A DNA stretch of 64,000 nt from Pseudomonas sp. (GCF_030690725.1 NZ_JAUYGD010000065.1:1-64000), one strand, 5' to 3'; positions 28,227-38,523 are shown, counted from the first letter of the stretch. Made by a program: numbers and translations. The notes: a model not told the origin generated them from the letters alone.

Positions 28227-29572
28227 GTTTTCCGCGTTATCCGGAATATAAAGACTCTGGGGTTGAGTGGCTGGGAGAGGTGCCGGGGCATTGGGAGGTT
28301 GTACCACTCAGGCACGTAATCAAAAAAATCGAATCCGGTACTAGTGTGAACTCAACGGATACCCCTGCTGGAGAGGGCGAACTCGGAGTACTGAAAACCA
28401 GCTGCGTTTATAGTGGCACCTTTGAAGCAGGCGAGAATAAAGCCGTCGTGCCTGAAGAGTATGACCGCGTCGCTTGCCCGGTGACTGCAGGCACCCTCGT
28501 AGTTAGCAGGATGAATACTCCTGACCTAGTAGGGGCGGCCGGGCTAGTACAAAAAAGCAATGGCGCTTTATTTCTGCCTGATCGACTCTGGCAAGTAGCC
28601 TTCACCGATGCTGAGCCTGCGTATGTACATTATTGGACGCTGACCGGCGGATACCGTGCGCAGGTACAGATGGCTTGTGCGGGCACAAGCTCCAGCATGC
28701 AAAATTTGGCTCAAGATCAGTTTAGAAGTTTTGTTTTTCCTAAACCCACACCTGATGAACAGTCAGTGATAGTGGCCTTTCTCGATCACGAAACCGCCAA
28801 ACTCGATGAGCTGATGGCCGAGCAGGAAAAGCTGATCGCGCTACTTAAGGAAAAGCGCCAGGCGGTGATTGCTCATGCCGTGACCAAGGGGCTCGACCCG
28901 ACAGTGCCGATGAAGGATTCCGGGGTGGAGTGGTTGGGTGAGGTGCCAACGCATTGGCAAGTCCAGCGCATGGCTAACCTATTCAAGGAAGTAGTGGAAA
29001 GTGGCGATGACAGCCTGCCTGTTCTAAGCGTATCCATTCACAGCGGTGTATCTGATAAAGAGCTGAATGATTCAGAACTCGACCGCAAAGTGACGCGTAG
29101 CGATGATCGCGGTAAATACAAGAAAGTTCAGCCTAGCGATCTGGTTTACAACATGATGCGGGCCTGGCAAGGCGGCTTTGGCTCTGTGACAGTACCGGGA
29201 CAAGTCAGCCCCGCTTATGTAGTAGCACGGCCTGTTGCGGACTTTATTACTGCATTTATCGAGCAGACGCTGCGAACGCCGCAAGCTGTTGAAGAAATGC
29301 GCAGGCACTCCCGAGGCGTTACGGACTTCCGGTTGCGCCTGTACTGGCAAGAGTTCAAGTGCATCCAGGTCGCGCTACCTGACAAAGAGGAACAAAAGGC
29401 GATCCTTGCTTTTATTGCCGCAGTAAATGACAAGCTCGAAGTACTCGAAGTTGAAGCTCAGCACGCCATCGACCTACTCAAAGAACGCCGCACCGCCCTA
29501 ATCTCCGCCGCTGTTACCGGCCAGATCGATGTGCGCGGCCTGATCAAGGAAGAACAGGAGCAAGCCGCATGA
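28223..29572 (+). CDS. hsdS: Type I restriction-modification specificity subunit HsdS
   Basis: Sets the DNA target of the R-M complex. The 449-aa protein has two target-recognition domains, each opened by the same phrase: [15 protein letters not shown] near residue 10 and [15 protein letters not shown] near residue 232. Each is followed by a coiled-coil spacer ([21 protein letters not shown] and [18 protein letters not shown]). The recognition domains (roughly 28300-28760 and 28970-29400) are visibly more A/T-rich, with less typical codon use than the helices. This fits exchange of target domains by recombination. Specificity cannot be read from the sequence. Confidence 0.95.
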   Translation: MSFPRYPEYKDSGVEWLGEVPGHWEVVPLRHVIKKIESGTSVNSTDTPAGEGELGVLKTSCVYSGTFEAGENKAVVPEEYDRVACPVTAGTLVVSRMNTPDLVGAAGLVQKSNGALFLPDRLWQVAFTDAEPAYVHYWTLTGGYRAQVQMACAGTSSSMQNLAQDQFRSFVFPKPTPDEQSVIVAFLDHETAKLDELMAEQEKLIALLKEKRQAVIAHAVTKGLDPTVPMKDSGVEWLGEVPTHWQVQRMANLFKEVVESGDDSLPVLSVSIHSGVSDKELNDSELDRKVTRSDDRGKYKKVQPSDLVYNMMRAWQGGFGSVTVPGQVSPAYVVARPVADFITAFIEQTLRTPQAVEEMRRHSRGVTDFRLRLYWQEFKCIQVALPDKEEQKAILAFIAAVNDKLEVLEVEAQHAIDLLKERRTALISAAVTGQIDVRGLIKEEQEQAA

Positions 29573-30495
29573 GCGATATCCAGCTATTTCGCCTGGGTGC
29601 CAATGGTTCCGCCTGTGAGCTGCCCGGCCGCGCGGTGGCGGTGGAAAAACAGCTGCAAAGCCTGATCGAGGCGCAGATGGAGTGCTTTCTCGGCGTGCGC
29701 TTTCTTGCCAGTGAATACGCCACCGGCAAGACCCACAAGGGCCGTATCGACTCCCTTGGGCTTGACGAGAACGGCTGCCCGGTAATCATCGAATACAAAC
29801 GCCACAGCAACGAGAACGTGATCAACCAGGGCCTGTTCTACCTGGATTGGCTGCTCGACCACCAGGCCGAGTTCCGCTGGCTGGTGATGGAAAAACTGGG
29901 CAAGCAGGCTGCCGAGCAGATCGAATGGGGCGGCACTCGCTTGCTGTGCATCGCTGCCGACTTCACCCGCTACGATCAGCACGCGGTGCAGCTGATCCAG
30001 CGCAATATCGAGTTGATCCGCTACAAGCTGTTCGGCGATGACCTGTTGCTGCTGGAGCTGGTCAATTCGGTCAGCGTGACCAGTACCGTAGTTGCCGCCC
30101 CAACGGCCGAGGCCGAAGCGGGCAAGCCCGCAGCTGCGAGCAAAGACAAGACCTGGCAGGAACAACTGGCGCTGGCTCCGGCAGAAATTGCCGCGCTGTT
30201 CGAGCAGACCACCAGCTACCTGCATTCGCTCGGCGACGATGTGCAGGAAAAGCCCCTCAAGCTCTACCTGGCCTTCCGTCGGCTAAAGAACTTCGCCAGC
30301 ATCGTGGTGCAATCCAAACGCCTGCAGCTGTACCTCAAGCTCAACCCGGACTCGGTCGAGCTGGTCGAGGACTTCAGCCGTGACGTGCGCAGCATCGGCC
30401 ATTGGGGCACCGGCGACCTGGAACTGAGCCTGCGCACCCCTGCCGATCTGGAGCGCGCCAAGCAGCTGATCGAACGTAGTTACCAGGAAAACTGA
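29569..30495 (+). CDS. PD-(D/E)xK-like protein with C-terminal DUF5655-type region, inside the hsd operon
   Basis: A 308-aa protein translationally coupled to hsdS (4-nt overlap). The N-terminal half looks like a restriction-endonuclease fold: Glu34 in SLIEAQ, Asp61 in KGRIDSLGLDENG, and Glu75-x-Lys77 in VIIEYKRHS, spaced as E...D...ExK. The C-terminal part (about 205-305) resembles DUF5655, with LYLAFRRLKNFASIVVQ and LYLKLNPDSV. I recall this architecture, often labelled nuclease- or transport-like, near type I R-M genes, but no established activity. It could be an accessory nuclease, a DNA-end binder or a modulator of HsdR. Confidence 0.7.
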   Translation: MSDIQLFRLGANGSACELPGRAVAVEKQLQSLIEAQMECFLGVRFLASEYATGKTHKGRIDSLGLDENGCPVIIEYKRHSNENVINQGLFYLDWLLDHQAEFRWLVMEKLGKQAAEQIEWGGTRLLCIAADFTRYDQHAVQLIQRNIELIRYKLFGDDLLLLELVNSVSVTSTVVAAPTAEAEAGKPAAASKDKTWQEQLALAPAEIAALFEQTTSYLHSLGDDVQEKPLKLYLAFRRLKNFASIVVQSKRLQLYLKLNPDSVELVEDFSRDVRSIGHWGTGDLELSLRTPADLERAKQLIERSYQEN

Positions 30496-30594
30496 TTCGC
30501 CTGCCCAAGCGGCGTGGTGGACTCTTTCGCCATAGTGACCAAGACTGCAGCCGCATCGGCTACAGCTGAACGAATACAATAGGGAGCGCCCGGC

Positions 30595-33500
30595 ATGAGC
30601 CTGCATAAGGAAGTGTCCTTCGAGAACGAGATCTGCGAGCAGCTGGCCGCCCACGGCTGGCTGCATGCTGCAGGTGACGCGCAGGCCTATGACCGTGCTC
30701 GGGCGCTATTTCCTGCCGACCTGATTGACTGGGTCAAGAACACCCAGCCCAAGGCCTGGGAGGCGCTGAGCAAAAACCATGGCACAGCTGCCGAAGCGGT
30801 ACTGCTTGATCGTTTACGCAAATCCCTTGATGAGCGCGGCACCCTCGATGTGTTGCGCCAGGGCATTGAGTTGCTGGGCCTGCGTCAACCGCTGCAACTG
30901 GCGCAGTTCAAGCCGGCGCTGAGCATGAACCCGGAATTGACTGCCAAGTACGCGGCCAACCGTCTGCGCGTGGTACGCCAGGTACGCTACTCGCTGACCT
31001 GCGAGAACTCCATCGATCTGGTGCTGTTCCTTAACGGCATCCCCGTCGCGACCTGCGAGCTGAAAACCGACTTCACCCAGTCGGTGCAGGATGCAGTGGA
31101 TCAATACCGCTTCGACCGCGAGCCAAAGCCCAAGGGCCGGACAGAGCCGCTACTGAGCTTCCCCTGTGGCGCACTGGTGCACTTTGCCGTGAGCAACCGT
31201 GAAGTGCAGATGACCACCCGCCTGGAAGGAGCGGCGACGCGCTTTCTGCCGTTCAACCTGGGTAACGACGGCGGTGCCGGCAACCCACTCAACCCGGCTG
31301 GCCATGCCACGGCCTATCTCTGGCAGCAGGTATGGCAACGCGACAGCTGGCTGGAGATCATCGCCCGCTACCTGGTGGCGCAGAAGGACAAGAAGAAGCA
31401 ACTCAAGTCGATCATCTTCCCGCGCTATCACCAGCTTGATGCCACCCGCAAACTGCTGGCCAAGGTGCTGGAGGAAGGGCCAGGCGGCAAGTTCCTGATC
31501 CAGCATTCGGCCGGCTCCGGCAAGACCAATTCGATTGCCTGGGCCGCGCACTTCCTCGCTGACCTGCATGACGCCGAGCAACAGAAGCTGTTCCAGTCGG
31601 TACTGGTGGTGTCTGACCGCACGGTGCTGGACGCGCAGCTGCAGGAGGCGATTTTCAGCTTCGAGCGCACCACTGGCGTAGTGGCGACCATCACCGGTGA
31701 GTCGGCGAGCAAGAGCGGTGAGCTGGCCAAGGCGCTGGCTGGCGGCAAGAAGATCGTGGTGTGCACCATCCAAACCTTTCCGTTCGCCTTGAAGGCGGTG
31801 CAAGAGTTAGCCGCCACCGAGGGCAAGCGCTTCGCGGTAATCGCCGATGAGGCGCACTCGTCGCAAACCGGCGAGGCCGCATCCAAGCTCAAGCAGGTGC
31901 TGTCCATCGAAGAGCTGAAAGAGCTGGCCGACGGTGGCGAAGCCAGTACCGAGGACATTCTTGCGGCGCAGATGAGTGCACGCTCGGCCGAAAGCGGCAT
32001 CACCTACGTGGCCTTTACCGCCACGCCCAAGGCCAAAACCTTGGAGCTGTTCGGGCGGCGGCCAAATCCAGAGCTGCCGGCATCGAGCAGCAACCTGCCG
32101 GCACCGTTCCATGTGTACTCCATGCGCCAGGCTATCGAGGAGGGCTTTATCCTCGACGTGCTGCACAATTACACGGCGTATAAGACCGCCTTCAAGCTGG
32201 CGCACAACGGTGAGGAGCTGAGCGAAGCCGAGGTGGAGCGCAGCCAGGCACTGAAAGGCATCATGCGCTGGGTGAAACTGCACCCCTACAACATCGCGCA
32301 GAAGGTGCAGGTGGTCATCGAGCACTTCCGCGAAAACGTGCAGCCGCTGCTGGAGGGCAAAGCCAAAGCAATGGTGGTGGTTTCCAGCCGGCAGGAGGCA
32401 GTGCGCTGGCAGTTGGCAATCGACCAGTACGTGAAACGCCAGGGCTATCCGATCGGCACCCTGGTAGCGTTCTCCGGCGAAGTGAATGATTCCGAGTCTG
32501 GCCCCGACCCGTTCACTGAAACCAGCCAGGCGCTGAACCCGCACCTGCGTGGCCGCGATATCCGCGAAGCGTTCAGCGGCGATGAATACCAGATCCTGCT
32601 GGTCGCCAATAAATTCCAGACCGGCTTCGACCAGCCGCTGCTCTGCGGCATGTACGTGGACAAGAAGCTGGGCGGCATTCAGGCCGTGCAAACGCTGTCA
32701 CGACTCAACCGTGCCCACCCGAAGAAAGACACCACCTACGTGTTGGACTTCGTCAACGAGCCGGACGAGATCCTCACGGCGTTCAAGGCTTACTACAGCA
32801 CCGCCGAGTTGGAGGATGTGACCGACCCGCACCTGGTTTACGACTTGCGCACCAAGCTGGATAGCGCCGGGCACTACGACCAGTTTGAGGTCGAGCGTGT
32901 GGTGGCGGTGCTGCTCAATCCAGCGGCACGTCAGAGCGAACTGAGTGCGGCCCTGGAGCCAGTAGCCAACCGCCTGCTGGTGCGTTACCGCATTGCTCAG
33001 GATGAGCTGCGCGCTGCCGAGGCGAACGGCGATGGCCAGACAATGAAAGAGGCCAAAGATGAAATGGATGCGCTGGTGCTGTTCAAGCGCGACATGGGTA
33101 GCTTCCAGCGTCTGTATGCCTTCCTCTCGCAGATCTTCGACTACGGCAATACCGATATCGAGAAGCGCCAGCTGTTCTTCAAACATCTGCTGCCACTGAT
33201 CGAATTCGGCCGGGAGCGCGAAGGCGTGGATCTGTCGCGCCTGGAACTGGTGCGCTACAAGCTGAAAGACAAAGGCACCCGCGACCTGCCACTGGTAAAC
33301 GGCGAATACCCGAAACTGCCACCGATGAGCGCCACCGGCAGCGGCCAGGTACAGGAGAAGGAAAAGCTCTACCTCAGCCAAATCGTCGAGAAGGTCAACG
33401 AGCTGTTCGGCGCAGATACCACCGACGGCGACAAGCTGTCCTGGCTCAATAGCCAGCGCGAGAAGCTGCTGGAATCCGAGGTGCTGGCGCAGCAGGCGGC

Positions 33501-33699
33501 GAACAACACCAAAGAACAATTCGCCAGTTCGCCTGATCTGACGCGGGTGTTTATCGATGCGCTGATCGACAGCCATTCGGCGCAGAGCAACCTGAGCTTG
33601 CAGGCGCTGAACTCGGAGCAGATTCAACGCGAGGTGATCAATCTGCTGCTGGGGCCTGCGCGGCTGTACGAAGCGCTACGCGGGCAAGCCAATACGTAA
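30595..33699 (+). CDS. hsdR: Type I restriction endonuclease subunit HsdR
   Basis: ATP-dependent translocase and nuclease of the R-M complex. The 1034-aa length is normal. The N-terminal nuclease core has the acidic motif ending CELKTDF (about 153-159), preceded by IDLVLFLNG. The helicase motor has Walker A SAGSGKTNS (about 305-313), DEAH at about 417-420 (IADEAHSSQTG), FTATPKAKTLELFG (motif III) and QTGFDQPLL and QTLSRLNR (motifs V and VI). The C-terminal helical part (about 880-1034) should contact HsdM. The ATG has AGGGAG eleven bases upstream. A 99-bp gap separates it from the preceding gene, so it may have separate control. Confidence 0.95.
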   Translation: MSLHKEVSFENEICEQLAAHGWLHAAGDAQAYDRARALFPADLIDWVKNTQPKAWEALSKNHGTAAEAVLLDRLRKSLDERGTLDVLRQGIELLGLRQPLQLAQFKPALSMNPELTAKYAANRLRVVRQVRYSLTCENSIDLVLFLNGIPVATCELKTDFTQSVQDAVDQYRFDREPKPKGRTEPLLSFPCGALVHFAVSNREVQMTTRLEGAATRFLPFNLGNDGGAGNPLNPAGHATAYLWQQVWQRDSWLEIIARYLVAQKDKKKQLKSIIFPRYHQLDATRKLLAKVLEEGPGGKFLIQHSAGSGKTNSIAWAAHFLADLHDAEQQKLFQSVLVVSDRTVLDAQLQEAIFSFERTTGVVATITGESASKSGELAKALAGGKKIVVCTIQTFPFALKAVQELAATEGKRFAVIADEAHSSQTGEAASKLKQVLSIEELKELADGGEASTEDILAAQMSARSAESGITYVAFTATPKAKTLELFGRRPNPELPASSSNLPAPFHVYSMRQAIEEGFILDVLHNYTAYKTAFKLAHNGEELSEAEVERSQALKGIMRWVKLHPYNIAQKVQVVIEHFRENVQPLLEGKAKAMVVVSSRQEAVRWQLAIDQYVKRQGYPIGTLVAFSGEVNDSESGPDPFTETSQALNPHLRGRDIREAFSGDEYQILLVANKFQTGFDQPLLCGMYVDKKLGGIQAVQTLSRLNRAHPKKDTTYVLDFVNEPDEILTAFKAYYSTAELEDVTDPHLVYDLRTKLDSAGHYDQFEVERVVAVLLNPAARQSELSAALEPVANRLLVRYRIAQDELRAAEANGDGQTMKEAKDEMDALVLFKRDMGSFQRLYAFLSQIFDYGNTDIEKRQLFFKHLLPLIEFGREREGVDLSRLELVRYKLKDKGTRDLPLVNGEYPKLPPMSATGSGQVQEKEKLYLSQIVEKVNELFGADTTDGDKLSWLNSQREKLLESEVLAQQAANNTKEQFASSPDLTRVFIDALIDSHSAQSNLSLQALNSEQIQREVINLLLGPARLYEALRGQANT

Positions 33700-33947
33700 G
33701 CTCGACATGGGCGAGAAACACCCCACACCGCTTAACAAGATCAGCTTTGGTTATCTGCACTTTGGGCTGCCGTGCAAATGAATTGCATCTGCGCGACAGC
33801 CAGCTGTAACCAGGCGACACCGTGACCGGCCAAGCCCAGCACGGCCGGTAAACGGCTTGGCGGTCAGCGAAACGCTATGCTAGCTTGACGCCTCGCCAGG
33901 AAGGCCACGCAACGCCTGAGCGCAACCGAAGAATAAGAGGACACTCC

Positions 33948-34721
33948 ATGGCCGAGGCCACGCCCGCGCTGGAAATACGCGACCTGCACAAACGCTACGG
34001 CGACCTTGAGGTGCTCAAGGGCATCTCCCTCACCGCTCGCGACGGCGATGTGATTTCCATCCTCGGTTCTTCCGGCTCCGGCAAGTCGACCTTTCTGCGC
34101 TGCATCAATCTGCTGGAAAACCCGCACAAGGGACAGATCATCCTCGCGGGTGAAGAGCTCAAGCTCAAAGCCGCGAAGAATGGTGACCTGGTCGCTGCCG
34201 ATAGCCGCCAGATCAATCGCCTGCGCAGCGAAATCGGCTTCGTCTTCCAGAATTTCAATCTGTGGCCGCATATGAGCGTGCTCGACAACATCATCGAGGC
34301 GCCGCGCCGCGTGTTGGGGCAGAGCAAGGCTGAGGCCATCGAGGTGGCCGAGGCGCTGCTGGCCAAGGTCGGTATCGCCGACAAGCGTCACGTTTATCCG
34401 AATCAGCTTTCCGGCGGCCAGCAACAGCGCGCGGCGATTGCTCGCACGCTGGCCATGCAGCCGAAAGTCATCCTGTTCGATGAGCCAACGTCGGCCCTCG
34501 ACCCGGAGATGGTACAAGAAGTGCTTAATGTGATCCGCGCACTCGCCGAGGAAGGCCGCACCATGTTGCTGGTCACCCATGAGATGGGCTTTGCCCGTCA
34601 GGTGTCCAGCGAGGTGGTGTTTCTGCATCAGGGCCTGGTTGAAGAACAGGGCTCCCCGGAGCAGGTGTTCGATAACCCGAACTCGGCGCGCTGCAAACAA
34701 TTCATGTCCAGTAATCACTGA
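33948..34721 (+). CDS. Polar amino-acid ABC transporter, ATP-binding protein
   Basis: The 257-aa ATPase of a HisP/AotP-type importer for basic or polar amino acids. Walker A is GSSGSGKS, the signature is LSGGQQQR, Walker B is VILFDEPTSALDPE, and the H loop is LLVTHEMG. The start at 33948 follows AAGAGG. It heads an operon with its binding protein and two permeases. The arrangement matches a His/Arg/ornithine-type system; from memory it corresponds to PA5152-PA5155 in P. aeruginosa. Exact substrate not determined. The 248 bp between hsdR and this gene show nothing I can support as a gene. Confidence 0.93.
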   Translation: MAEATPALEIRDLHKRYGDLEVLKGISLTARDGDVISILGSSGSGKSTFLRCINLLENPHKGQIILAGEELKLKAAKNGDLVAADSRQINRLRSEIGFVFQNFNLWPHMSVLDNIIEAPRRVLGQSKAEAIEVAEALLAKVGIADKRHVYPNQLSGGQQQRAAIARTLAMQPKVILFDEPTSALDPEMVQEVLNVIRALAEEGRTMLLVTHEMGFARQVSSEVVFLHQGLVEEQGSPEQVFDNPNSARCKQFMSSNH

Positions 34722-34740
34722 AAACACGGAGCAACTACGC

Positions 34741-35493
34741 ATGCAGAACTATAAGAAGATCCTGCTGGCCGCGGCCGCCACCCTGGCATTCGGCACCAGC
34801 GCCGTCGCCGCGGACAAGCTGAAACTGGGTACTGAAGGCGCTTACCCGCCGTTCAACCTGATTGACGCCAGCGGCCAGGTCGGCGGTTTTGACGTGGAAA
34901 TCGGCCAGGCCCTGTGCGCCAAGATGAAGGCCGAGTGCGAAGTGGTCACCTCCGACTGGGACGGTATCATCCCGGCCCTGAACGCGAAGAAATTCGACTT
35001 CCTGATCGCCTCCATGTCGATCACCGAAGAGCGCAAGGCGGCAGTGGATTTCACCGAGCCTTACTACACCAACAAGCTGCAGTTCATCGCCCCGAAAGGC
35101 GGCGACTTCAAGACTGATAAAGCCAGCCTCAAAGGCAAAGTGATCGGCGCTCAGCGTGCCACCATCGCCGGCACCTGGCTGGAAGACAACCTCAATGGCG
35201 TGGTCGATATCAAGCTGTACGACACCCAGGAAAACGCTTACCTCGATCTGTCCTCGGGCCGCCTCGATGGCGTGCTGGCTGACACCTTCGTTAACTGGGA
35301 ATGGCTGAAGAGCGACGCTGGCAAGAGCTTCGAATTCAAAGGCGACCCGGTATTCGACAACGACAAGATCGGCATTGCCGTACGCAAGGGCGATGCCCTG
35401 CGCGACAAGCTGAACGCCGCACTGGCCGAGATCGTGGCTGACGGCACCTACAAGAAGATCAACGACAAGTACTTCCCGTTCAGCATCTACTAA
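34741..35493 (+). CDS. Polar amino-acid ABC transporter, periplasmic binding protein
   Basis: A 250-aa SBP_bac_3 protein with a signal peptide (MQNYKKILLAAAATLAFGTSAVA, cleavage before ADKLKLGTEG). The ligand-site landmarks are GTEGAYPPFNLIDASG, DWDGIIPALNAKKFDFL and MSITEERKAAVDFTEPYY, the latter a signature for this family. It resembles lysine/arginine/ornithine/histidine binding proteins. It sits 19 bp after the ATPase gene and is distinct from the three orphan binding proteins at 15-17.5 kb. Confidence 0.93.
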   Translation: MQNYKKILLAAAATLAFGTSAVAADKLKLGTEGAYPPFNLIDASGQVGGFDVEIGQALCAKMKAECEVVTSDWDGIIPALNAKKFDFLIASMSITEERKAAVDFTEPYYTNKLQFIAPKGGDFKTDKASLKGKVIGAQRATIAGTWLEDNLNGVVDIKLYDTQENAYLDLSSGRLDGVLADTFVNWEWLKSDAGKSFEFKGDPVFDNDKIGIAVRKGDALRDKLNAALAEIVADGTYKKINDKYFPFSIY

Positions 35494-35543
35494 GCTGCCG
35501 GCACTGCGCCGCCCGCCCGGGCGGCGCAGGCTTCTGAGCCCCT

Positions 35544-36239
35544 ATGAATTTCGACCTCTACGGATTCGGCCCGGCCCTGGCTGCTGGCACCCTGATGACC
35601 ATCAAGCTGGCGCTTAGCGCGCTGTGCCTGGGTCTGGTGCTCGGCTTGCTCGGCGCCCTCGCCAAGACTTCCCCGTACAAGCCGCTGCAATGGCTTGGCG
35701 GTACTTATTCGACCATCGTGCGCGGAATTCCCGAGCTGCTCTGGGTGTTGCTGATCTATTTCGGCACCGTGCAGCTGATGCGCAACCTGGCGGACCTGCT
35801 CGGCATCGAAAGCCTTGAGCTGAATGCCTTCGCCGCCGGGACCATCGCCCTCGGCATCTGCTTCGGCGCGTACGCCACCGAAGTGTTTCGCGGCGCGATC
35901 CTGGCCATCCCCAAGGGCCATCGTGAAGCAGGCCAAGCACTGGGCATGTCCAAACCACGAATCTTCTGGCGGCTGATCCTGCCGCAGATGTGGCGCATCG
36001 CCCTGCCCGGCCTGGGCAACCTGTTTATGATTCTGATGAAGGACACCGCACTGGTGTCGGTGATCGGCCTGGAAGAAATCATGCGCCGCTCGCAAATCGC
36101 CGTGACCGCCAGCAAGGAGCCCTTCACCTTTTATATGGTGGCGGCCTTTATCTATCTGGGCCTGACCGTGCTGGCGATGATCGGCATGCACTTCCTTGAA
36201 AAACGCTCCAGCCGTGGCTTTGTCAGGAGCGCGTCATGA
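35544..36239 (+). CDS. Polar amino-acid ABC transporter, permease 1 (HisQ-like)
   Basis: A 231-aa inner-membrane permease with about five helices and the cytoplasmic EAA coupling loop (REAGQALGMSKPRIFWRLIL). Other signs are VRGIPELLWVLLIYFG early on and LMKDTALVSVIGLEEIM after the loop. The stop overlaps the next permease (ATGA at 36236), indicating a heterodimeric HisQM pair. Confidence 0.92.
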   Translation: MNFDLYGFGPALAAGTLMTIKLALSALCLGLVLGLLGALAKTSPYKPLQWLGGTYSTIVRGIPELLWVLLIYFGTVQLMRNLADLLGIESLELNAFAAGTIALGICFGAYATEVFRGAILAIPKGHREAGQALGMSKPRIFWRLILPQMWRIALPGLGNLFMILMKDTALVSVIGLEEIMRRSQIAVTASKEPFTFYMVAAFIYLGLTVLAMIGMHFLEKRSSRGFVRSAS

Positions 36240-37006
36240 GAAAAATCTCTGAAATAGCCGCCTGGTCGGCTGCCGTTGCGCTGATTGCCTATGCGCTCTG
36301 GGGCGGCCTGACTGCGCTCAACTGGGACGTGATCATCAAATGGCTGCCGCGCCTGTCTGAAGGCGCCCTGCTGACCCTGGAACTGGTGGCCATCGCGGTT
36401 CTCGCCGGGTTGATTCTCGCCCTACCCATGGGCATCGCCCGCGCCTCGCGGCACTGGTATGTGCGCGCCCTGCCCTACGGCTACATCTTCTTCTTCCGTG
36501 GCACGCCGCTGCTGGTGCAGCTGTTTTTGGTCTACTACGGCCTGGCGCAGTTCGATGCGGTGCGCGAAGGCCCACTCTGGCCCTATCTGCGTTCCCCATA
36601 CTGGTGCGCGGTGCTGACCATGACCATGCACACCGCCGCCTATATCGCCGAGATTCTGCGCGGCGCGATTCAGGCCGTACCGCCGGGCGAGATCGAGGCC
36701 GCCCGCGCCCTGGGCATGTCACGCGCCAAGACCATGTTCTATATCGTCCTGCCACGCGCCGCGCGTATCGGCTTACCGGCCTACAGCAACGAAGTGATCC
36801 TGATGCTCAAGGCCAGCGCCCTGGCCAGCACCGTGACCCTGCTAGAGCTGACCGGCATGGCCCGCACCATCATCGCCCGCACCTACCTGCCGGTGGAGAT
36901 CTTCTTTGCCGCCGGGATGTTCTACCTGCTGATCGCCTTCCTCCTGGTGCGCGGCTTCAAGCTGTTGGAGCGCTGGCTGCGCGTCGACGCCTGCCAGGGC
37001 CGCTGA
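36236..37006 (+). CDS. Polar amino-acid ABC transporter, permease 2 (HisM-like)
   Basis: A 256-aa inner-membrane permease with the EAA loop EIEAARALGMSRAKTMFYIV and the upstream FFRGTPLLVQLFLVYYG typical of HisM/ArtM. It is coupled by 4 nt to permease 1 and closes the transporter operon. Confidence 0.92.
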   Translation: MRKISEIAAWSAAVALIAYALWGGLTALNWDVIIKWLPRLSEGALLTLELVAIAVLAGLILALPMGIARASRHWYVRALPYGYIFFFRGTPLLVQLFLVYYGLAQFDAVREGPLWPYLRSPYWCAVLTMTMHTAAYIAEILRGAIQAVPPGEIEAARALGMSRAKTMFYIVLPRAARIGLPAYSNEVILMLKASALASTVTLLELTGMARTIIARTYLPVEIFFAAGMFYLLIAFLLVRGFKLLERWLRVDACQGR

Positions 37007-37042
37007 TTGCCTGAGGGTTCACGCCCTCAAGCACCATCCATC

Positions 37043-38317
37043 ATGCCAACCACCTCACCCGCCCAGATCCTGCAAGACGCTGCCTTGTTGCAGCGCTTCA
37101 ACGCACTCGACAGCTTTCTCATTGAGCACCAGGCGCTGTGGCGACCACGACCCTTTGTGCATTACCCGACATTGCCCTGGGAAGCCGAGCACCCACAACT
37201 GGCCGCCTGGCTCAGGGCACAAAGCCTGGAGCATGCCGAAGCCGCGCATAACCAGCCGCATCTGCTGCAAGCACCCGCACCCTTCCCGCAACTGGCCACT
37301 CAGGCTTACGAGCTAAGCCAGATCGGTGAATTGCCACAGTCACCCGCGCAGGTATTACCCGCCCGCTTTAGCAGCGATGTACCGGGGCGCAAGTGGCAGC
37401 AAATCGACGCGTTCGCCCGCAGCCTGAGCTTTAGCCATACACCACAACACTGGCTGGACTGGTGCGCTGGTAAAGGCCACCTCGGGCGCATGCTCGCACA
37501 CGACGGCGGCCGCCTGACTTGCCTGGAATACGACCCGCAGTTGGTCAGCAGTGGTCAACAACTCAGCCACAAGCTCGGCATCGCCGCACAGCATATCGAG
37601 CAGGATGTGCTGGCTGACAACGCTGTGGCGCAACTGCAGGCGCAACACACGCCCGTGGCCCTGCACGCCTGCGGCGAACTGCATACGCGCCTGCTGCAAC
37701 TGGCCAGCCAGGCCGGCTGCCAACAACTGGCCGTGGCGCCCTGCTGCTACAACCGCATCAGCACACAGCGCTATCAGCCGCTTTCGGCAAGCGCCCAGGC
37801 CTCAACACTGCAACTGTCTATCGACGATCTCGGCCTACCCCTGAGCGAAACCGTCACCGCTGGCGCACGGGTACGCCGCCAGCGCGATAAATCCATGGCC
37901 AGGCGCCTGGCCTTCGACCTGCTGCAGCGCCAGCTGCGTAGCGTCGACGAATACTTACCAACGCCATCCCTGCCGCCCGCCTGGCTCGACAAAAAGTTTG
38001 CTGAGTACTGCCAAGACCTCGCCGCACTCAAACAGCTACCAGCACCCGCCGCACAAAACTGGCAACTGCTTGAGCAACAAGGCTGGCAACGCCTGGCCGA
38101 GGTGCGCAATCTGGAACTGCTACGCGGTTTATTCCGCCGCCCACTGGAACTCTGGCTACTGCTCGACCGCGCCCTCTATCTACAAGAACAAGGCTACACC
38201 GTGCGCCTAGGCACCTTTTGCAGCCACCAACAGAGCCCGCGAAACCTGCTACTGCTGGCAGAGCGCCAGCAAAAATTGCCCACAGCATCTGTGGATAACT
38301 CTGTTGACAGAATCTGA
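37043..38317 (+). CDS. SAM-dependent methyltransferase, Methyltransf_32 type
   Basis: A 424-aa soluble protein with a Rossmann methyltransferase core in the middle. The SAM-binding motif is WLDWCAGKGHLGRML (about 138-152), an acidic residue ends the next strand in CLEYDP, and ALHACGE and VAPCCYN follow. The CAGKGH and PCCYN motifs are typical of the Methyltransf_32 / TRM13-like group, whose bacterial substrates are mostly unknown. The start at 37043 avoids a 12-residue extension with no family support. It sits 36 bp after the transporter, which may be coincidental. Confidence 0.8.
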   Translation: MPTTSPAQILQDAALLQRFNALDSFLIEHQALWRPRPFVHYPTLPWEAEHPQLAAWLRAQSLEHAEAAHNQPHLLQAPAPFPQLATQAYELSQIGELPQSPAQVLPARFSSDVPGRKWQQIDAFARSLSFSHTPQHWLDWCAGKGHLGRMLAHDGGRLTCLEYDPQLVSSGQQLSHKLGIAAQHIEQDVLADNAVAQLQAQHTPVALHACGELHTRLLQLASQAGCQQLAVAPCCYNRISTQRYQPLSASAQASTLQLSIDDLGLPLSETVTAGARVRRQRDKSMARRLAFDLLQRQLRSVDEYLPTPSLPPAWLDKKFAEYCQDLAALKQLPAPAAQNWQLLEQQGWQRLAEVRNLELLRGLFRRPLELWLLLDRALYLQEQGYTVRLGTFCSHQQSPRNLLLLAERQQKLPTASVDNSVDRI

Positions 38318-38523
38318 GCAAACCGCGCAAAAGCCCGCCCCAGCTGCATATCGCCAACCTGCGCATTTTTTAGTCTGAAAATATACCCTGTAAAAACATG
38401 CACTTAGCCGATACCGCGAACCAGCGCACAAAGTCTGCGCACGTCCGTACCAGATGCCCCGCATATGTGCATAACGATTTGGCTACTGATAACAATGCCT
38501 GCACAGAACTACGCTCAGACGGC

